In this document: positions 21,601 to 30,017 of the stretch, piece after piece | How positions within the stretch are numbered: position 1 is the first letter of the stretch | Layout of the letters: each line of letters opens with the position of its first letter | Assembly: GCA_035656635.1 (NCBI GenBank) | Contig: DASRSD010000145.1 | Span: forward strand, 96,534 to 160,533 | Direction of reading: 5' to 3' | DNA length: 64,000 nt | Origin: Pirellulales bacterium | Lineage (GTDB): Bacteria > Planctomycetota > Planctomycetia > Pirellulales > JADZDJ01 | Notes under the pieces: model-generated | Told to the model about the DNA's origin: nothing | Seen by the model: only the letters and a program-made list of their open reading frames with translations | Databases searched by the model: none | Made by a program: the position numbers and the translations under genes

Positions 21601-23495
21601 GCACCAGCAATGTGCTCACTTGGAATGGAACAGCGACGACGAGCACTTGGGATAACAATACGACGCAAAGTTTTTTGAACGGCACGAGCGCTGCGTCGTT
21701 TAATATCGACGATCAAATCAACTTCACCGATGCAGCGGCCAATGCCGCAGTGAACATTTCCGGCAATGTGTGGCCCAACTACATTCGCGTTAATTCGTCA
21801 AAGAATTATGTGCTGTCGGGCACAGGCTCGATTGTCGGAGGCACGCTGCGGAAGGATGGCTCTGGAATGTTAACGCTGGCGACGACAAATTCTTATCCCG
21901 GTTTGACTGACATACGGGCCGGAACACTGCTTGTCACCGGTTCGGTTGGCAACAATTCGCTGGTGTCGATTACTGGCGGAACGTTGAAGGCGGGTTCCAG
22001 TGCAGCGCTGGGGACGAACTCCACGATTGGAACGCAGATCGACGGAGGCACTCTCGACATCAACGGATTCAATCTGACTACGGAGCCGATTTCGGTCGAT
22101 GGCACGGGTGCAGGGGGCGTGGGGGCAATTATCAACAGCGGCGCCCAGCAAACCAGCGCCTTGACCAACGTGACGCTGACGGCCGATGCAACCTTCGGCG
22201 GCTCCGGCCGCTGGGATATTCGCGGAACCGGCGCCACGCTGAGCACCGGCGGGACCAGCGCAAATTTGACAAAAACGGGCACGAACCAGGTGTCGCTGGT
22301 CGGCACAAATGTGGATTCGGCGCTGGCCAACATCAACATCAATCAGGGTGAGCTCTGCTTTCAAACCAGCACCACTTCGATGGGCGACCCAACCAAATCG
22401 GTCACTGTGGCCTCGGGTGCGGCACTTGGATTTTTTAACACCACTGCCGTGATGAACAAGCTGTGTACACTCAACGGCGGCACCATCTGGGGCGAAAGCG
22501 GCACCGGCACGCAAAACACTTTTTCCGGCGCAATCACGCTGGGCAGCGCGGGAGGCGTGTTCGATGCCGGCAGTGCGCTAACCGGCGGCACGCCCAATGC
22601 CAACGCAGTTTTGACCATTAGCGGCGCGATTGGCGGGATCGGCGCGCTGACCAAAAACGGCCCCGGCACGCTCACGATTTCGAACATCAACAACACTTGG
22701 TCAGGTGGAACGACGATCAACGCCGGCACACTGGTGTTAACTGGAAAAATTCCTGGCGCAGCGACAATCAATTCCGGTGCTACGCTACAAGGCTCAGGAA
22801 GCGTTGGTGGCTTACTGAGCGTCGCCAACGGTGGAGATCTCGCGCCGGGCAATAGCGTCGGCACGTTGTCGGTCGGCTCACTCAGCCTAGGAAATGGCGC
22901 AACTACGTCGATGGAACTGAGTGGCGCGACCGCCGTTCAATTCGATCAAATTCATGCCGCCGGCCTAGTAGCCTTGGGAGGCACGCTTTCAATCTCGCTC
23001 GTCAATGGCTATGTGCCGCTGTGGGGCAGTGCATTCGATATGCTGAATTGGGGCTCCGAGTCGGGCACGTTTAGTACTCTGAATTTACCCAGTATGAATG
23101 GCCGCATTGCGTGGGATACCTCGCAGTTGTACACCAGTGGCACGCTGTCGGTAGCCGCCACGTACTTGGCCGGAGATTTTAATCGCGACGGCCACGTGGA
23201 TTCCGCCGACATTCCAGCGATGCTCTCCGCCTTGGTAAATTTAAGCGGCTACGAATCGGCGACAGGCCTGACTGCTCCGCAATTGACGCTTGTGGGCGAT
23301 ATGAACAGCGACGGGAAAGTGAACAATGCCGATTTGCAAGCATTGCTCAACACACTGAAGTCCGGCGGTGGCTCGACAGCTTCTGTCCCCGAGCCCGAGG
23401 GGATGGTGTTACTCTCGCAGGGGGCAATAGCATTGCTGCTGGCGTTGCGAATCGGCAACCCAAATTCTCGAATCGAACTGCTACGAATTGCGTGA
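18663..23495 (+). CDS. Giant surface protein: two PEP-CTERM proteins in one frame (beta-helix half and lectin/lyase-like half)
   Basis: The product is about 1610 residues from TTG 18663, which follows GGGAGG at five bases; the N-terminus LYPAKHLFAARPAF leads a signal peptide ending AAQA. Half one: a pectate-lyase-like parallel beta-helix (about 40-310), an autotransporter-associated beta-strand repeat (LTKSGAGVLTISNTNSYTGA), paired EF-hand dockerin-like loops (GDFDRNGHVDAADI, GDCNGDGKVTNADV) and a PEP-CTERM (VPEPSTGFLALLGAAAILP, then RFWRRF). Right after it, LVFGLYVAICWGPFQARAA looks like a second signal peptide. Half two: a concanavalin-like polysaccharide-lyase-type domain (FEYSFDFRTDP, GFYRGIS), more beta-strand repeats, a second closely similar dockerin-like pair and a final VPEPEGMVLLSQ tail. 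A sorting signal in mid-protein is abnormal, so loss of a stop between two genes is likely. Confidence 0.85.
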   Translation: MYPAKHLFAARPAFCWSVVVSGILLSAIGWPAAQAATVNVAAGNSSALNTAMTNAKPGDTLVLLGGTYNTGITTHTDGTSAAPITVIGTNGAKLNSSVTTTGSGISCSNDYWVFQNIAINGFQKSVRIDNGSHGILNGLVCTNSGNESIKLKNSSQYWLVENCSASNAGMEGYYCGDADQNWEGGVPDQTGFVTFYHDTAFQTFNDGFDSKEGTHDIRIVDCSVDWNNTVPGGNDEGDSGVYDRANGIQVVNLNAKNNGSVGNGVRANKLTAVNSVTYGSGAQIYGLVLNNMQGTLLSTNQSDTALYTNYSMTNVAGGIGSSGHTQPSPATFSLTGWSDPTGSFPTINMVWDDSQSAVGNGATWDYNQQNFNDPGVNGNIPVIFFQGVNVVFNDSNNGHYNVTIGANVSPSEITVSNSAGNYLFSGSGSITGAATLTKSGAGVLTISNTNSYTGATLVNGGTLAVNGSISFSPITVNSTGALQGVGSLGSTIMVASGGTLQPGNFFGATATPGTLTVTSAVTFNSGSSLNIVLQGALSTKYSQLHAQGSLTLGGTLNVSLSGFTPFAGNSFDILNWGSLTGVFSTVNLPTMNGRIAWNSSQLYTNGTLSITATYWAGDFDRNGHVDAADIPAMLSALVNLSGYESAKGLTSAQLTLIGDCNGDGKVTNADVQALLNNLKSGGGSTDAVPEPSTGFLALLGAAAILPCRFWRRFSALVFGLYVAICWGPFQARAATPVVVQNEAGFEGLEEPKVIYFPDTNTFENDPTNFQNHVDEGGGLFRDTLRNYYSTLGWWDGDGADTSNTDRQRSEPKGIVGLGHQQVEQTFEYSFDFRTDPTFQATSNFDHIFQLKATNGDDGSPLATISLYKSGSGIQGRVDAFSDGSSGSTSETVPVTFSYTAGQWIHFVIRITPCAAGESTGQIQLSVNGGAFTGIANAPVDLTGSTDFRPKFGFYRGISTTNGVPAGISWVEHRTITGYIGTSNVLTWNGTATTSTWDNNTTQSFLNGTSAASFNIDDQINFTDAAANAAVNISGNVWPNYIRVNSSKNYVLSGTGSIVGGTLRKDGSGMLTLATTNSYPGLTDIRAGTLLVTGSVGNNSLVSITGGTLKAGSSAALGTNSTIGTQIDGGTLDINGFNLTTEPISVDGTGAGGVGAIINSGAQQTSALTNVTLTADATFGGSGRWDIRGTGATLSTGGTSANLTKTGTNQVSLVGTNVDSALANININQGELCFQTSTTSMGDPTKSVTVASGAALGFFNTTAVMNKLCTLNGGTIWGESGTGTQNTFSGAITLGSAGGVFDAGSALTGGTPNANAVLTISGAIGGIGALTKNGPGTLTISNINNTWSGGTTINAGTLVLTGKIPGAATINSGATLQGSGSVGGLLSVANGGDLAPGNSVGTLSVGSLSLGNGATTSMELSGATAVQFDQIHAAGLVALGGTLSISLVNGYVPLWGSAFDMLNWGSESGTFSTLNLPSMNGRIAWDTSQLYTSGTLSVAATYLAGDFNRDGHVDSADIPAMLSALVNLSGYESATGLTAPQLTLVGDMNSDGKVNNADLQALLNTLKSGGGSTASVPEPEGMVLLSQGAIALLLALRIGNPNSRIELLRIA

Positions 23496-23914
23496 ATTTA
23501 GGCCGTGTGAGCAAATGCACGGTGCACATCGCCATTTTCCAGGTTGATTTTTCATAAATTTACTGGCATCGAGCAGTTTCACAGTTATACTGACGTGACG
23601 CCGGGTTTCGGGGGGGATTTTTTATTTCGATCCAGCACAGGACGGCCAAATCGCCCGAAATGGCGAGAAGCCTTTGCCTGTTGCCCTACTGTCGTCTGAC
23701 AGCATTCTTGCAAGCCGCCCGTACAATCGGCAAACCTTAGCCGGTTTTTCTTCTGGGCAGGCAGTACGCCGCCAATTTGCATAATTCGGGCAAACTCTCC
23801 CCGACATATGGGGAATTCTCGACTTAACGCCTTTGTCAGTTCGAACAGTGGGGAAGGAGCGCCGCAGTATTTGAAAAGTGGCGAAATTTTTCCCGGCAAG
23901 AAGGAGAGCTGTCG
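23496..23914. other. Intergenic stretch without a supportable gene
   Basis: About 420 bp between the giant surface protein and the barrel protein. It should hold the promoter of the latter. A TATACT hexamer occurs near 23586 but has no good -35 partner. A 137-codon minus-strand frame (23585-23998) is Cys-rich and motif-free and overlaps the signal peptide of the next gene, so I do not call it. Confidence 0.4.
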
Positions 23915-24946
23915 ATGTGCAGCGTCGCAGGCAGAGCAATCGTTGGTGGTTTGGCACTTGCGCTGCTCATTGCAGGAATGGCGAGCGCACAAGTGCATAC
24001 GCCGCCAGATACGTTACCGCCGCCGCCAACTCAACAGTTTTCAGCGGTTAGCTTAGCCAATGGATACGATTACGGCGCAGCCGCGCCACAAGATCCTCGC
24101 CGCCAAACGACGGCTTTTCGATCTTCCGACGACGATGACGCTCCGGCCGTGACCGCGCTCAATGATTCAGATTCTTCTTCGCAGGGTACCGCAGCCAGTT
24201 GGTTCAATCGCTCAACGATCAAATTGAAATCGGTTGTTCAATCGATGACAAGATCGAGCAGCCCACAAACGCCGAACACGTCGCAAAATCCTCTGCCGCC
24301 GTCACAATACGGCCTCGGTTCGCCGCCGGGAGGCTATTCGATTCCCGGCAATCTAGCTCCGCCCATGGGCGCGCCTGCAACAAGTTGCGGTTCCCCGTGT
24401 GAACAGGCGATTCCTTATGTGCCATACTCGGCCGCTCAAGCACCATTTGCGGCGGCATTTTTCCCGTGTCCTTACTATCCACCCTGCTATAGCTATTCCG
24501 GGCAATTGTGTGCCACCTCGCCGTGCTTGTGCCCGCCGCCATGCAATCAACCCGCGTGTGGCCAGCCGCCGTGCAATCAAGCGATGGGCGGGCAGATGCT
24601 CCCCGGCCAGCCAGCAAATGGACAGCAACCGCCCACCGGCCAACCCACCAATGGCCCAACTTCCGGCGCGCCGGCAGCTTCCAATAGCGCAAACTTTAGC
24701 CAAGCAACCGCTAATACGATGCAACCCTATGGTGGCAGCGGTCCGTTGTCATTCGCCGATCACAACGGAGAACGGCAGGAAAACCAGTTGTGGGTTCCCT
24801 TCTATCGCTTTGCGGCGGCGGATAATTCCGGCGGGTTCGTCGGTGGGCCTGTGGATTATTTCTTCGGCAGCGACATGTTTTTCACAATGGCCGCCCGCTT
24901 GGATGGCCCATCCAATGGCAATATGCCGATCATGCGAGCTTTCTAG
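23915..24946 (+). CDS. Secreted Pro/Cys-rich protein, N-terminal part of a broken outer-membrane barrel protein
   Basis: The product is 343 residues with a signal peptide (CSVAGRAIVGGLALALLIAGMASAQ split around residue 25). A long Pro/Gln/Cys-rich segment follows (PPCNQPACGQPPCNQ), then a start of beta-barrel-like sequence (NQLWVPFYRFAAADNSGG, PVDYFFGSDMFFTMAARLDG). ATG 23915 follows AAGGAG at eight bases. The frame ends at 24946, but the barrel sequence continues in another frame downstream, so the C-terminus MPIMRAF is probably a frameshift product. The intact protein would be the OmpL/porin-like barrel often seen in planctomycetes with a Trp at the very C-terminus. Confidence 0.7.
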   Translation: MCSVAGRAIVGGLALALLIAGMASAQVHTPPDTLPPPPTQQFSAVSLANGYDYGAAAPQDPRRQTTAFRSSDDDDAPAVTALNDSDSSSQGTAASWFNRSTIKLKSVVQSMTRSSSPQTPNTSQNPLPPSQYGLGSPPGGYSIPGNLAPPMGAPATSCGSPCEQAIPYVPYSAAQAPFAAAFFPCPYYPPCYSYSGQLCATSPCLCPPPCNQPACGQPPCNQAMGGQMLPGQPANGQQPPTGQPTNGPTSGAPAASNSANFSQATANTMQPYGGSGPLSFADHNGERQENQLWVPFYRFAAADNSGGFVGGPVDYFFGSDMFFTMAARLDGPSNGNMPIMRAF

Positions 24947-24954
24947 TAAATTTT

Positions 24955-25143
24955 TACGAAATTACCGTGGGGCTAAATTACAAGCCTAACGGCAGCTTGG
25001 CGATTCGGCCCGAAATTCGCTGGGATTGGTACGACGGCGAGCAAAATTAAAGCGTTACCAATCCGCCCGTTACCAGTCCGTATAACGCCGGCACAGCGAA
25101 CAACCAATTCACTTTCGGCGTGGATTTAGTCTCTCCGTGGTAA
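24955..25143 (+). pseudogene. C-terminal remnant of the outer-membrane barrel protein
   Basis: Reading from 24955 gives YEITVGLNYKPNGSLAIRPE, then IRWDWYDGEQN, a TAA, then SVTNPP and NQFTFGVDLVSPW with a stop. This is a typical last strand pair of an outer-membrane barrel ending in an aromatic residue. The same frame can be followed back to about 24918 as QYADHASFLVNF. Loss of one base near 24917 (AATGGCAATATG for AATGGCCAATATG) would join it to the preceding CDS. The internal TAA (25048-25050) is a second lesion. So the gene has two defects. Confidence 0.7.
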
Positions 25144-25244
25144 GCCGCTTCTGGTCAGGGCCCCTCTCGCCGCGAATTGTGTATCACCTGGCTACAGATT
25201 ACAAAGGAGTAATCTGTCCGCGCGCTTGCGTAGGTGATTTGCAC

Positions 25245-26384
25245 ATGAAATCCAGCTGGCCAAATCGTACCGATGCAAGTCGTGCGGCGAGCGTTCAAGC
25301 CAACTACAAACAACGCTCCAACGGCTCGATGATTTTTCGCGCGCTAATTCTTGCAGCGCTGGCGGGCGGGGCATTCTTTGTTAGTTATCGCCTCACGAAA
25401 TTGCATTTTCAAAACTCCGCCGGTAAACCGCCGCAGGGAATGGTGTGGATTCCAGGCGGCCAGTTCACAATGGGTACGGATTCCGTCTTGGGGTGGTCCG
25501 AAGAAAAGCCGCCGCATCCGGTGCGTGTCGACGGTTTTTGGATGGATGCCACGGATGTAATGAATGCTGATTTCGCCAAGTTTGTGGAGGAAACCGGTTA
25601 CAAAACCACGGCGGAGCGCGCACCCACGGCAGACGAAATCCTGCGCCAAATGCCGCCGGGCACCCCGGCGCCCGATCCCAGAGACTTAGTGCCCGGTTCG
25701 CTGGTTTTTGTTCAAACGCCGGGACCGGTACCGCTGAATAACGTAGCAAATTGGTGGAAGTGGGTTCCCGGCGCCGATTGGCGTCATCCTGAAGGACCCA
25801 ATAGTAACATCGTCGGCCGCGAAAATCATCCGGTGGTTCACGTTTCCTGGGATGACGCCGTGGCCTATGCCAAGTGGAGCGGGAAGCGTTTACCGACCGA
25901 AGCGGAATGGGAATTTGCAGCCCGCGGCGGACTGGAAAACAAAGAATATGTGTGGGGTGATGCGACCCCTGAAGTAAAGCATCCGCTGGCCAATACCTGG
26001 CAAGGGGAGTTTCCGTACCACAACACGAAAGACGACGGATACGAGCGCACCTCGCCGGTGAAATCTTTCCCGCCCAACAGTTATGGGCTGTACGACATGG
26101 CCGGAAATGTGTGGCAATGGTGCGCCGACTGGTACGATGTGGCCTTCTATCCGCGCTGCCAGCGGGAAGGCCTGATCGTTAACCCCGCAGGTCCGCAAAC
26201 CGGTTTCAATCCGGCCGCATTTTCAACGATGCAGCGCGTGCAGCGCGGCGGTTCGTTCTTGTGCAGCGACGATTACTGCTTGCGTTACCGCCCCAGCGCG
26301 CGGCAGGGAAGCACGCCCGACACCAGCATGTCGCATGTTGGCTTTCGCTGCGTAATGTCGTCCAATGCCGGGCAGCAGAATTAG
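25245..26384 (+). CDS. Formylglycine-generating enzyme-like protein, membrane-anchored
   Basis: The 379-residue product has one N-terminal membrane helix (IFRALILAALAGGAFFVSY, about 30-48), then an FGE-sulfatase domain: PPQGMVWIPGGQFTMG, HPVVHVSWDDAVAYAKW, RLPTEAEWEFAARGG, GLYDMAGNVWQWCADW, RGGSFLCSDDYCLRYRPSAR, SHVGFRC. The pair Cys340/Cys345 in CSDDYC corresponds to the copper-binding cysteines of true formylglycine-generating enzymes, which many FGE-domain proteins lack. It would convert a Cys or Ser in sulfatases to formylglycine outside the cytoplasmic membrane. ATG 25245 follows AGGTGA. No sulfatase gene is adjacent. Confidence 0.88.
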   Translation: MKSSWPNRTDASRAASVQANYKQRSNGSMIFRALILAALAGGAFFVSYRLTKLHFQNSAGKPPQGMVWIPGGQFTMGTDSVLGWSEEKPPHPVRVDGFWMDATDVMNADFAKFVEETGYKTTAERAPTADEILRQMPPGTPAPDPRDLVPGSLVFVQTPGPVPLNNVANWWKWVPGADWRHPEGPNSNIVGRENHPVVHVSWDDAVAYAKWSGKRLPTEAEWEFAARGGLENKEYVWGDATPEVKHPLANTWQGEFPYHNTKDDGYERTSPVKSFPPNSYGLYDMAGNVWQWCADWYDVAFYPRCQREGLIVNPAGPQTGFNPAAFSTMQRVQRGGSFLCSDDYCLRYRPSARQGSTPDTSMSHVGFRCVMSSNAGQQN

Positions 26385-26582
26385 TCTTTCCTGCCGCGGA
26401 TGAAATCAATTGGCCCCGATCAGCCTTTGCCGGTTGTGCCGAGGTTTGACAAAGTATCGTTTATGACGTAGGCATTCCATGGTTCGTTTTCCCAGGATTC
26501 GTCTTCTCTGGGTTCATTTTCTCTGGGCGACCCGCGCCTTTTGATTGGAATGCGGCGGAAACATCAGCGGCTCAGGCTTCCC

Positions 26583-27056
26583 ATGCTGCGAAACACCTTC
26601 TCGTTGCGCGGCCGGCAGGGATTCACGCTGATTGAAGTCATGATTGTCGTCGTCATCCTCGCGGTGCTGGCGGCGATTTTGATTCCTAATTTCTTTAACA
26701 TCACCGACGACGCAAAGGCCAGCAGCTTGAAGCACAACTTGTACACGCTGCGCGCACAAATTGAAATGTACAAGCTTTCGCACAATGGCGCGGTTCCCGC
26801 GCTGCAAAATGGCGCCCTGGCACAATTGATATCGGCAACCAACGCCAATGGGGACGTCGGCCTCTCAGGTCCAAACTATCCCTTCGGGCCATATCTTTCC
26901 GGCGGCGTTTTTCCGGTGAATCCCTACGACGGCAAAAACACGATCACGGCAATCGGTGCTTTTCCGCCCGCCGCATCCACGACCGATGGCGGCTGGTTTT
27001 ATTGCCAAGCCGCCGGCGCAATCGCCGCCAACACAGACGGCCATTTAGCGGATTGA
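26583..27056 (+). CDS. Type IV prepilin / GspG-like pseudopilin
   Basis: The product has a short basic leader ending GRQG, then FTLIEVMIVVVILAVLAAIL, the prepilin peptidase site and hydrophobic helix, with Glu at +5. The globular part ends with a Gly/Ala-rich segment and GGWFYCQAAGAIAANTDGH, typical of planctomycete pseudopilins. Three starts are possible: TTG 26541, ATG 26550 and ATG 26583. I chose 26583 (MLRNTFSLRGRQGF) because the leader length is normal, although no start has a strong ribosome-binding site. It is processed by PilD and assembled into a type II secretion or type IV pilus-like fibre. No other such genes are adjacent. Confidence 0.85.
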   Translation: MLRNTFSLRGRQGFTLIEVMIVVVILAVLAAILIPNFFNITDDAKASSLKHNLYTLRAQIEMYKLSHNGAVPALQNGALAQLISATNANGDVGLSGPNYPFGPYLSGGVFPVNPYDGKNTITAIGAFPPAASTTDGGWFYCQAAGAIAANTDGHLAD

Positions 27057-27228
27057 GTGCCTCGATTCAGGCCTTCTTTTATGCAGTTATTGAACTAGCG
27101 TGGCATCGTGGCAAGCGGCCATTGAACTTTTCCAGGCCGGCATCCAGTAGAATGTTCGTCGTGGTACGAATACAGTAGTCAGTGGATTGTCAAACCAATC
27201 GCTGCAATTGACCGGGCCGTTATTATGA

Positions 27229-27543
27229 TTTTTCAGGCATTACATTCCTTGGCGCTGGCGCGTGTTTTGGCTCACGATGGTCAACCGCACCAACCCTCGC
27301 ACAGCGGCCACTTCGGTCTTTACCAATCGCGAACTCACGATTCTCAATCACCTCGCGGGAGATGCCAGACAGTCGGCGAAGACCTCGATTGCCCATTACC
27401 TGAACATCGTCGCTAAGCTGGGAGGCTACCTCGCTCGTAAGGCCGATGGCCCACCAGGCAATCTTGTTCTCTGGCGTGGACTCTCGCGGCTAACGGATAT
27501 TCACCTGGGCGTGAAAATCGGAGAACAACCTGTGGATAATTGA
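27229..27543 (+). pseudogene. IS4-family (Tn5-like) transposase, C-terminal fragment
   Basis: The frame reads WRWRVFWLTMVNRTNP, then VFTNRELTILNHLAG, IVAKLGGYLARKADGPPG and LWRGLSRLTDIHLG. This is the C-terminal end of Tn5-type transposases, including the W-R-(V/L)-x-W-L-T-x segment and the dimerisation helices. The catalytic DDE core is missing; an in-frame TGA lies just upstream. It lies 170 bp before the tRNA-Pro gene, a frequent site for element remnants. No terminal repeats were found. Confidence 0.75.
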
Positions 27544-27659
27544 AAGCTTTCTCAAACGCTTACGGAGAAATGGCTTACCGCCGACTACACAGCAAAGCGT
27601 CGTATCCTAGAAATCGTTTGTTTGAACTTTCGCCTCGACGACGCAACTCTTGTCCCCAC

Positions 27660-27694
27660 AATAAGAAAGCCCTTCGACGTGCTCTTCGAAGGGC
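27660..27694 (-). terminator. Terminator downstream of tRNA-Pro
   Basis: On the minus strand GCCCTTCGA and TCGAAGGGC form a perfect nine-base-pair stem with an eight-base loop, followed by TTTCTTATT. It lies 17 bp past the tRNA 3' end in the direction of tRNA transcription. Confidence 0.85.
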
Positions 27695-27707
27695 ATTTTG
27701 TCCAGTC

Positions 27708-27785
<78 letters not shown>

Positions 27786-27884
27786 AATCGGCGAGCAACT
27801 GATTCTAACCAACCCCACCGTGCGGTCAACGCCAGGAATGGCTCGCGGCACGCCAGTTCCCCGCAATTCAGGGCCGAAATACAT

Positions 27885-29192
27885 CTATTCCACAAAGCCG
27901 CTGGCGCGCTGATGCAGTTTTTCACGCGTGGCCCATAATCCTGCTGATGGCGTCGGAATGAAATAGAACTGTTCCCCATCGGCGGTCGTGTTCCAACCTT
28001 GCTTGCAATGGTCTGGACGATATCGAGCGATGGTCGCCTCGATATCTGCATAGCGAAAATTCACGCCTTCAATTTCCGATTGCGTCAGATGGCCGGGTGC
28101 GTACGTAATGGTGAAACGGCCTTCGCTGGAGCCGTGAATTAAATGCGCGGTGGCATGGGCCAAATCTTGCATGTCGGCGTTTTGTCGATACAGCTCCATC
28201 ACGCGCGGCGTGCCCACGTAACCATATTTGCGAATGAACGCATCCACCTCCGGCTGCTCGCCGAAGCGCTTTAAGCCGGGGGCAATGACAACCAATTCAC
28301 CGCTGTCTGCCAGTGCCATGCGAGTGCGATAGACCGATTTGTTCGCCACCCAGGTGCTAAAGAATTCATCCCCCTGCATGACGCATACAATTTTTGGCAC
28401 CGGTTTTTCAAACACCGTAATGTTTTGTTCGCGCGATTGGCGGGCGGCGTCCAAATACGTTTCCAAATCGTCACCCACGTATAGTCCGGTATGCACCAAT
28501 TGGTCGCTGGAGTTGCGTGCCAACACCACCTGCACGTAAAAATCGGGTAATTTGCCGAGGAACTCTTCTTCCGCCCGATTGAAGCAGGCGCGCACCGGCG
28601 TAACCAGATTCCCCAAATTATTCTCGATGCCGCAGCAGGCGGCCGCCATGTGCGAGGCGCAAATTAAATCTTTCCCGCCCAAGCCGATGAAATAATTTTT
28701 GTTGTGATTGGCAAAGCCCAATACTTCGTGCGGCACGATGTGGCCAATGTTGATGATCCAATCCCAAGGGCCTTCCATCAGCATTTGATTCAGCACAATG
28801 GGCAACGGCCAATCGGCGGCGCCTTGCGTGGTTTCGTCGACAAAGCGGCCGGAAATTTGACCCACCTGCGTGCAGCCCTTTCGCCAATCGTGGGCATGAA
28901 TCTTCTCATTCGGAATCGAACCGAACATTTGTAGATTTTCGGCCGGAGTGTGCGGCACATGCTGGCCCAACGTGGGAATGACGTGAACTTCTGCTTCGTC
29001 TTTCAGCAGGTTGTAAAAAATTTCCGTCAATCTGCCGGCGCCGGAATGCATTCGCGTAATATCCGGCGGCAGCAGCAGCACCCGCTTGGGCTTGGCGTTC
29101 AAACGGCGACGGGCTTCCGCCACAGCCTGCTGCATCAGCGCGTATAGCCGCTGCCAAGAAATTTCCTCGGCGCGTTCGGTAAACCAGGGCAT
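27885..29192 (-). CDS. Lactate racemase (LarA)-like protein, DUF2088
   Basis: The 435-residue product has the LarA N-terminal pattern: RVLLLPPDITRMHSGAG (the substrate and metal loop), VHVIPTLGQHVPHT, NIGHIVPHEVLGFANHNK, GLGGKDLICASHMAAACCG and HTGLYVGDDLE. LarA uses a nickel-pincer nucleotide made by LarB, LarC and LarE to move hydride on 2-hydroxy acids. Many DUF2088 homologues act on other substrates, such as sugar acids. No larBCE genes are present here, so the substrate is not known. The start is ATG 29192 (MPWFTERAEEISW). Residues ITRMHSGAG and the repeated His pairs are the visible active-site candidates. Confidence 0.83.
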   Translation of the reverse strand: MPWFTERAEEISWQRLYALMQQAVAEARRRLNAKPKRVLLLPPDITRMHSGAGRLTEIFYNLLKDEAEVHVIPTLGQHVPHTPAENLQMFGSIPNEKIHAHDWRKGCTQVGQISGRFVDETTQGAADWPLPIVLNQMLMEGPWDWIINIGHIVPHEVLGFANHNKNYFIGLGGKDLICASHMAAACCGIENNLGNLVTPVRACFNRAEEEFLGKLPDFYVQVVLARNSSDQLVHTGLYVGDDLETYLDAARQSREQNITVFEKPVPKIVCVMQGDEFFSTWVANKSVYRTRMALADSGELVVIAPGLKRFGEQPEVDAFIRKYGYVGTPRVMELYRQNADMQDLAHATAHLIHGSSEGRFTITYAPGHLTQSEIEGVNFRYADIEATIARYRPDHCKQGWNTTADGEQFYFIPTPSAGLWATREKLHQRASGFVE

Positions 29193-29248
29193 AAGTTTGA
29201 AAAGGCCGTTAAAGTTTTGCGAAACAGGCTGCTCGCTTTGGCCGGCGA

Positions 29249-29863
29249 TTACAGGACCAATCCCAACTCGGCCAGTCGCGCCTTCGTAGAATCATAGGCG
29301 CTGTGTTGAATGCCGACGATTCCCATTTTGGAGGCCACTTCCACCAACATGGCCCGGTCGTCAATGTATGCCACTTGTTGCGGCTCGAGCATGGCCACAT
29401 CCAACGCCAGTTGATAGATGTCGTTATCTGGCTTGCGCAAGTGCACGAAGCTGGACACAATGAAAAAATCGACAAACGACTTCAGGCCGAAACGCTGAAC
29501 TCGATCGAACGTCAATTCCCGTCCCTCATTGCTGACCACGGCTATTTTCAGGCCATGCTTGGCCTTCAGCCGCTTGAACATTTCAATCATTTCGGGAAAC
29601 GGCTGAGTAAAATCGGACACAAATTTTTTGAAATCGGCCGGCGTAAAATTCCGCGGCTTGTAAAACACAGTCCGTTCCAAAAATACATCGAAGGAAATTT
29701 TTCCTTCTTCATAAGTATCAAATGTCAGGTGATGCCGCGCTTCAAATTCCGGCAAGTCGAGATGAAATCGGTCCGCCAGTGCATGTCGTACCTTGCTGTC
29801 CCAACCGTTGGTCAGCAGCACGCCTCCCACGTCGAGAAATAACGCTTGAATCACAGTGGACGG
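29249..29863 (-). CDS. HAD-superfamily hydrolase
   Basis: The 204-residue product has motif I as IQALFLDVGGVLLTNG (D-x-G-G, as in HAD-IA proteins of the YihX kind), a four-helix cap region, motif II in LKIAVVSNEGRELT, a Lys region in HLRKPDNDIYQLAL, and motif IV in VAYIDDRAMLVEVA. It probably dephosphorylates a small sugar phosphate or nucleotide, but the substrate is not deducible. GTG 29863 is chosen because GGGGAG lies eight bases upstream; an in-frame TTG at 29905 is less likely. It lies 56 bp upstream of the LarA-like gene on the same strand and may be co-transcribed with it. Confidence 0.85.
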   Translation of the reverse strand, partial: PSTVIQALFLDVGGVLLTNGWDSKVRHALADRFHLDLPEFEARHHLTFDTYEEGKISFDVFLERTVFYKPRNFTPADFKKFVSDFTQPFPEMIEMFKRLKAKHGLKIAVVSNEGRELTFDRVQRFGLKSFVDFFIVSSFVHLRKPDNDIYQLALDVAMLEPQQVAYIDDRAMLVEVASKMGIVGIQHSAYDSTKARLAELGLVL

Positions 29864-30017
29864 CACGGCAGTTTCTCCCCGGGCGAAAGAGGCCACTTCG
29901 CACAAAGCTCAACTCAACGAAGCACCCCACGCAAACTTGAAGCGGGGGGCACGCAAGCGGCAATCGTAGCAAACCGTTGCGGGAATCGCTAGGCAGCATG
30001 ATCGGACCGCGCCTACT

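Noticed and set aside
23585..23998. 137-codon minus-strand frame upstream of the barrel protein
   Set aside because: Cys-rich and motif-free; overlaps the signal peptide of the plus-strand gene, which has a clear AAGGAG start.
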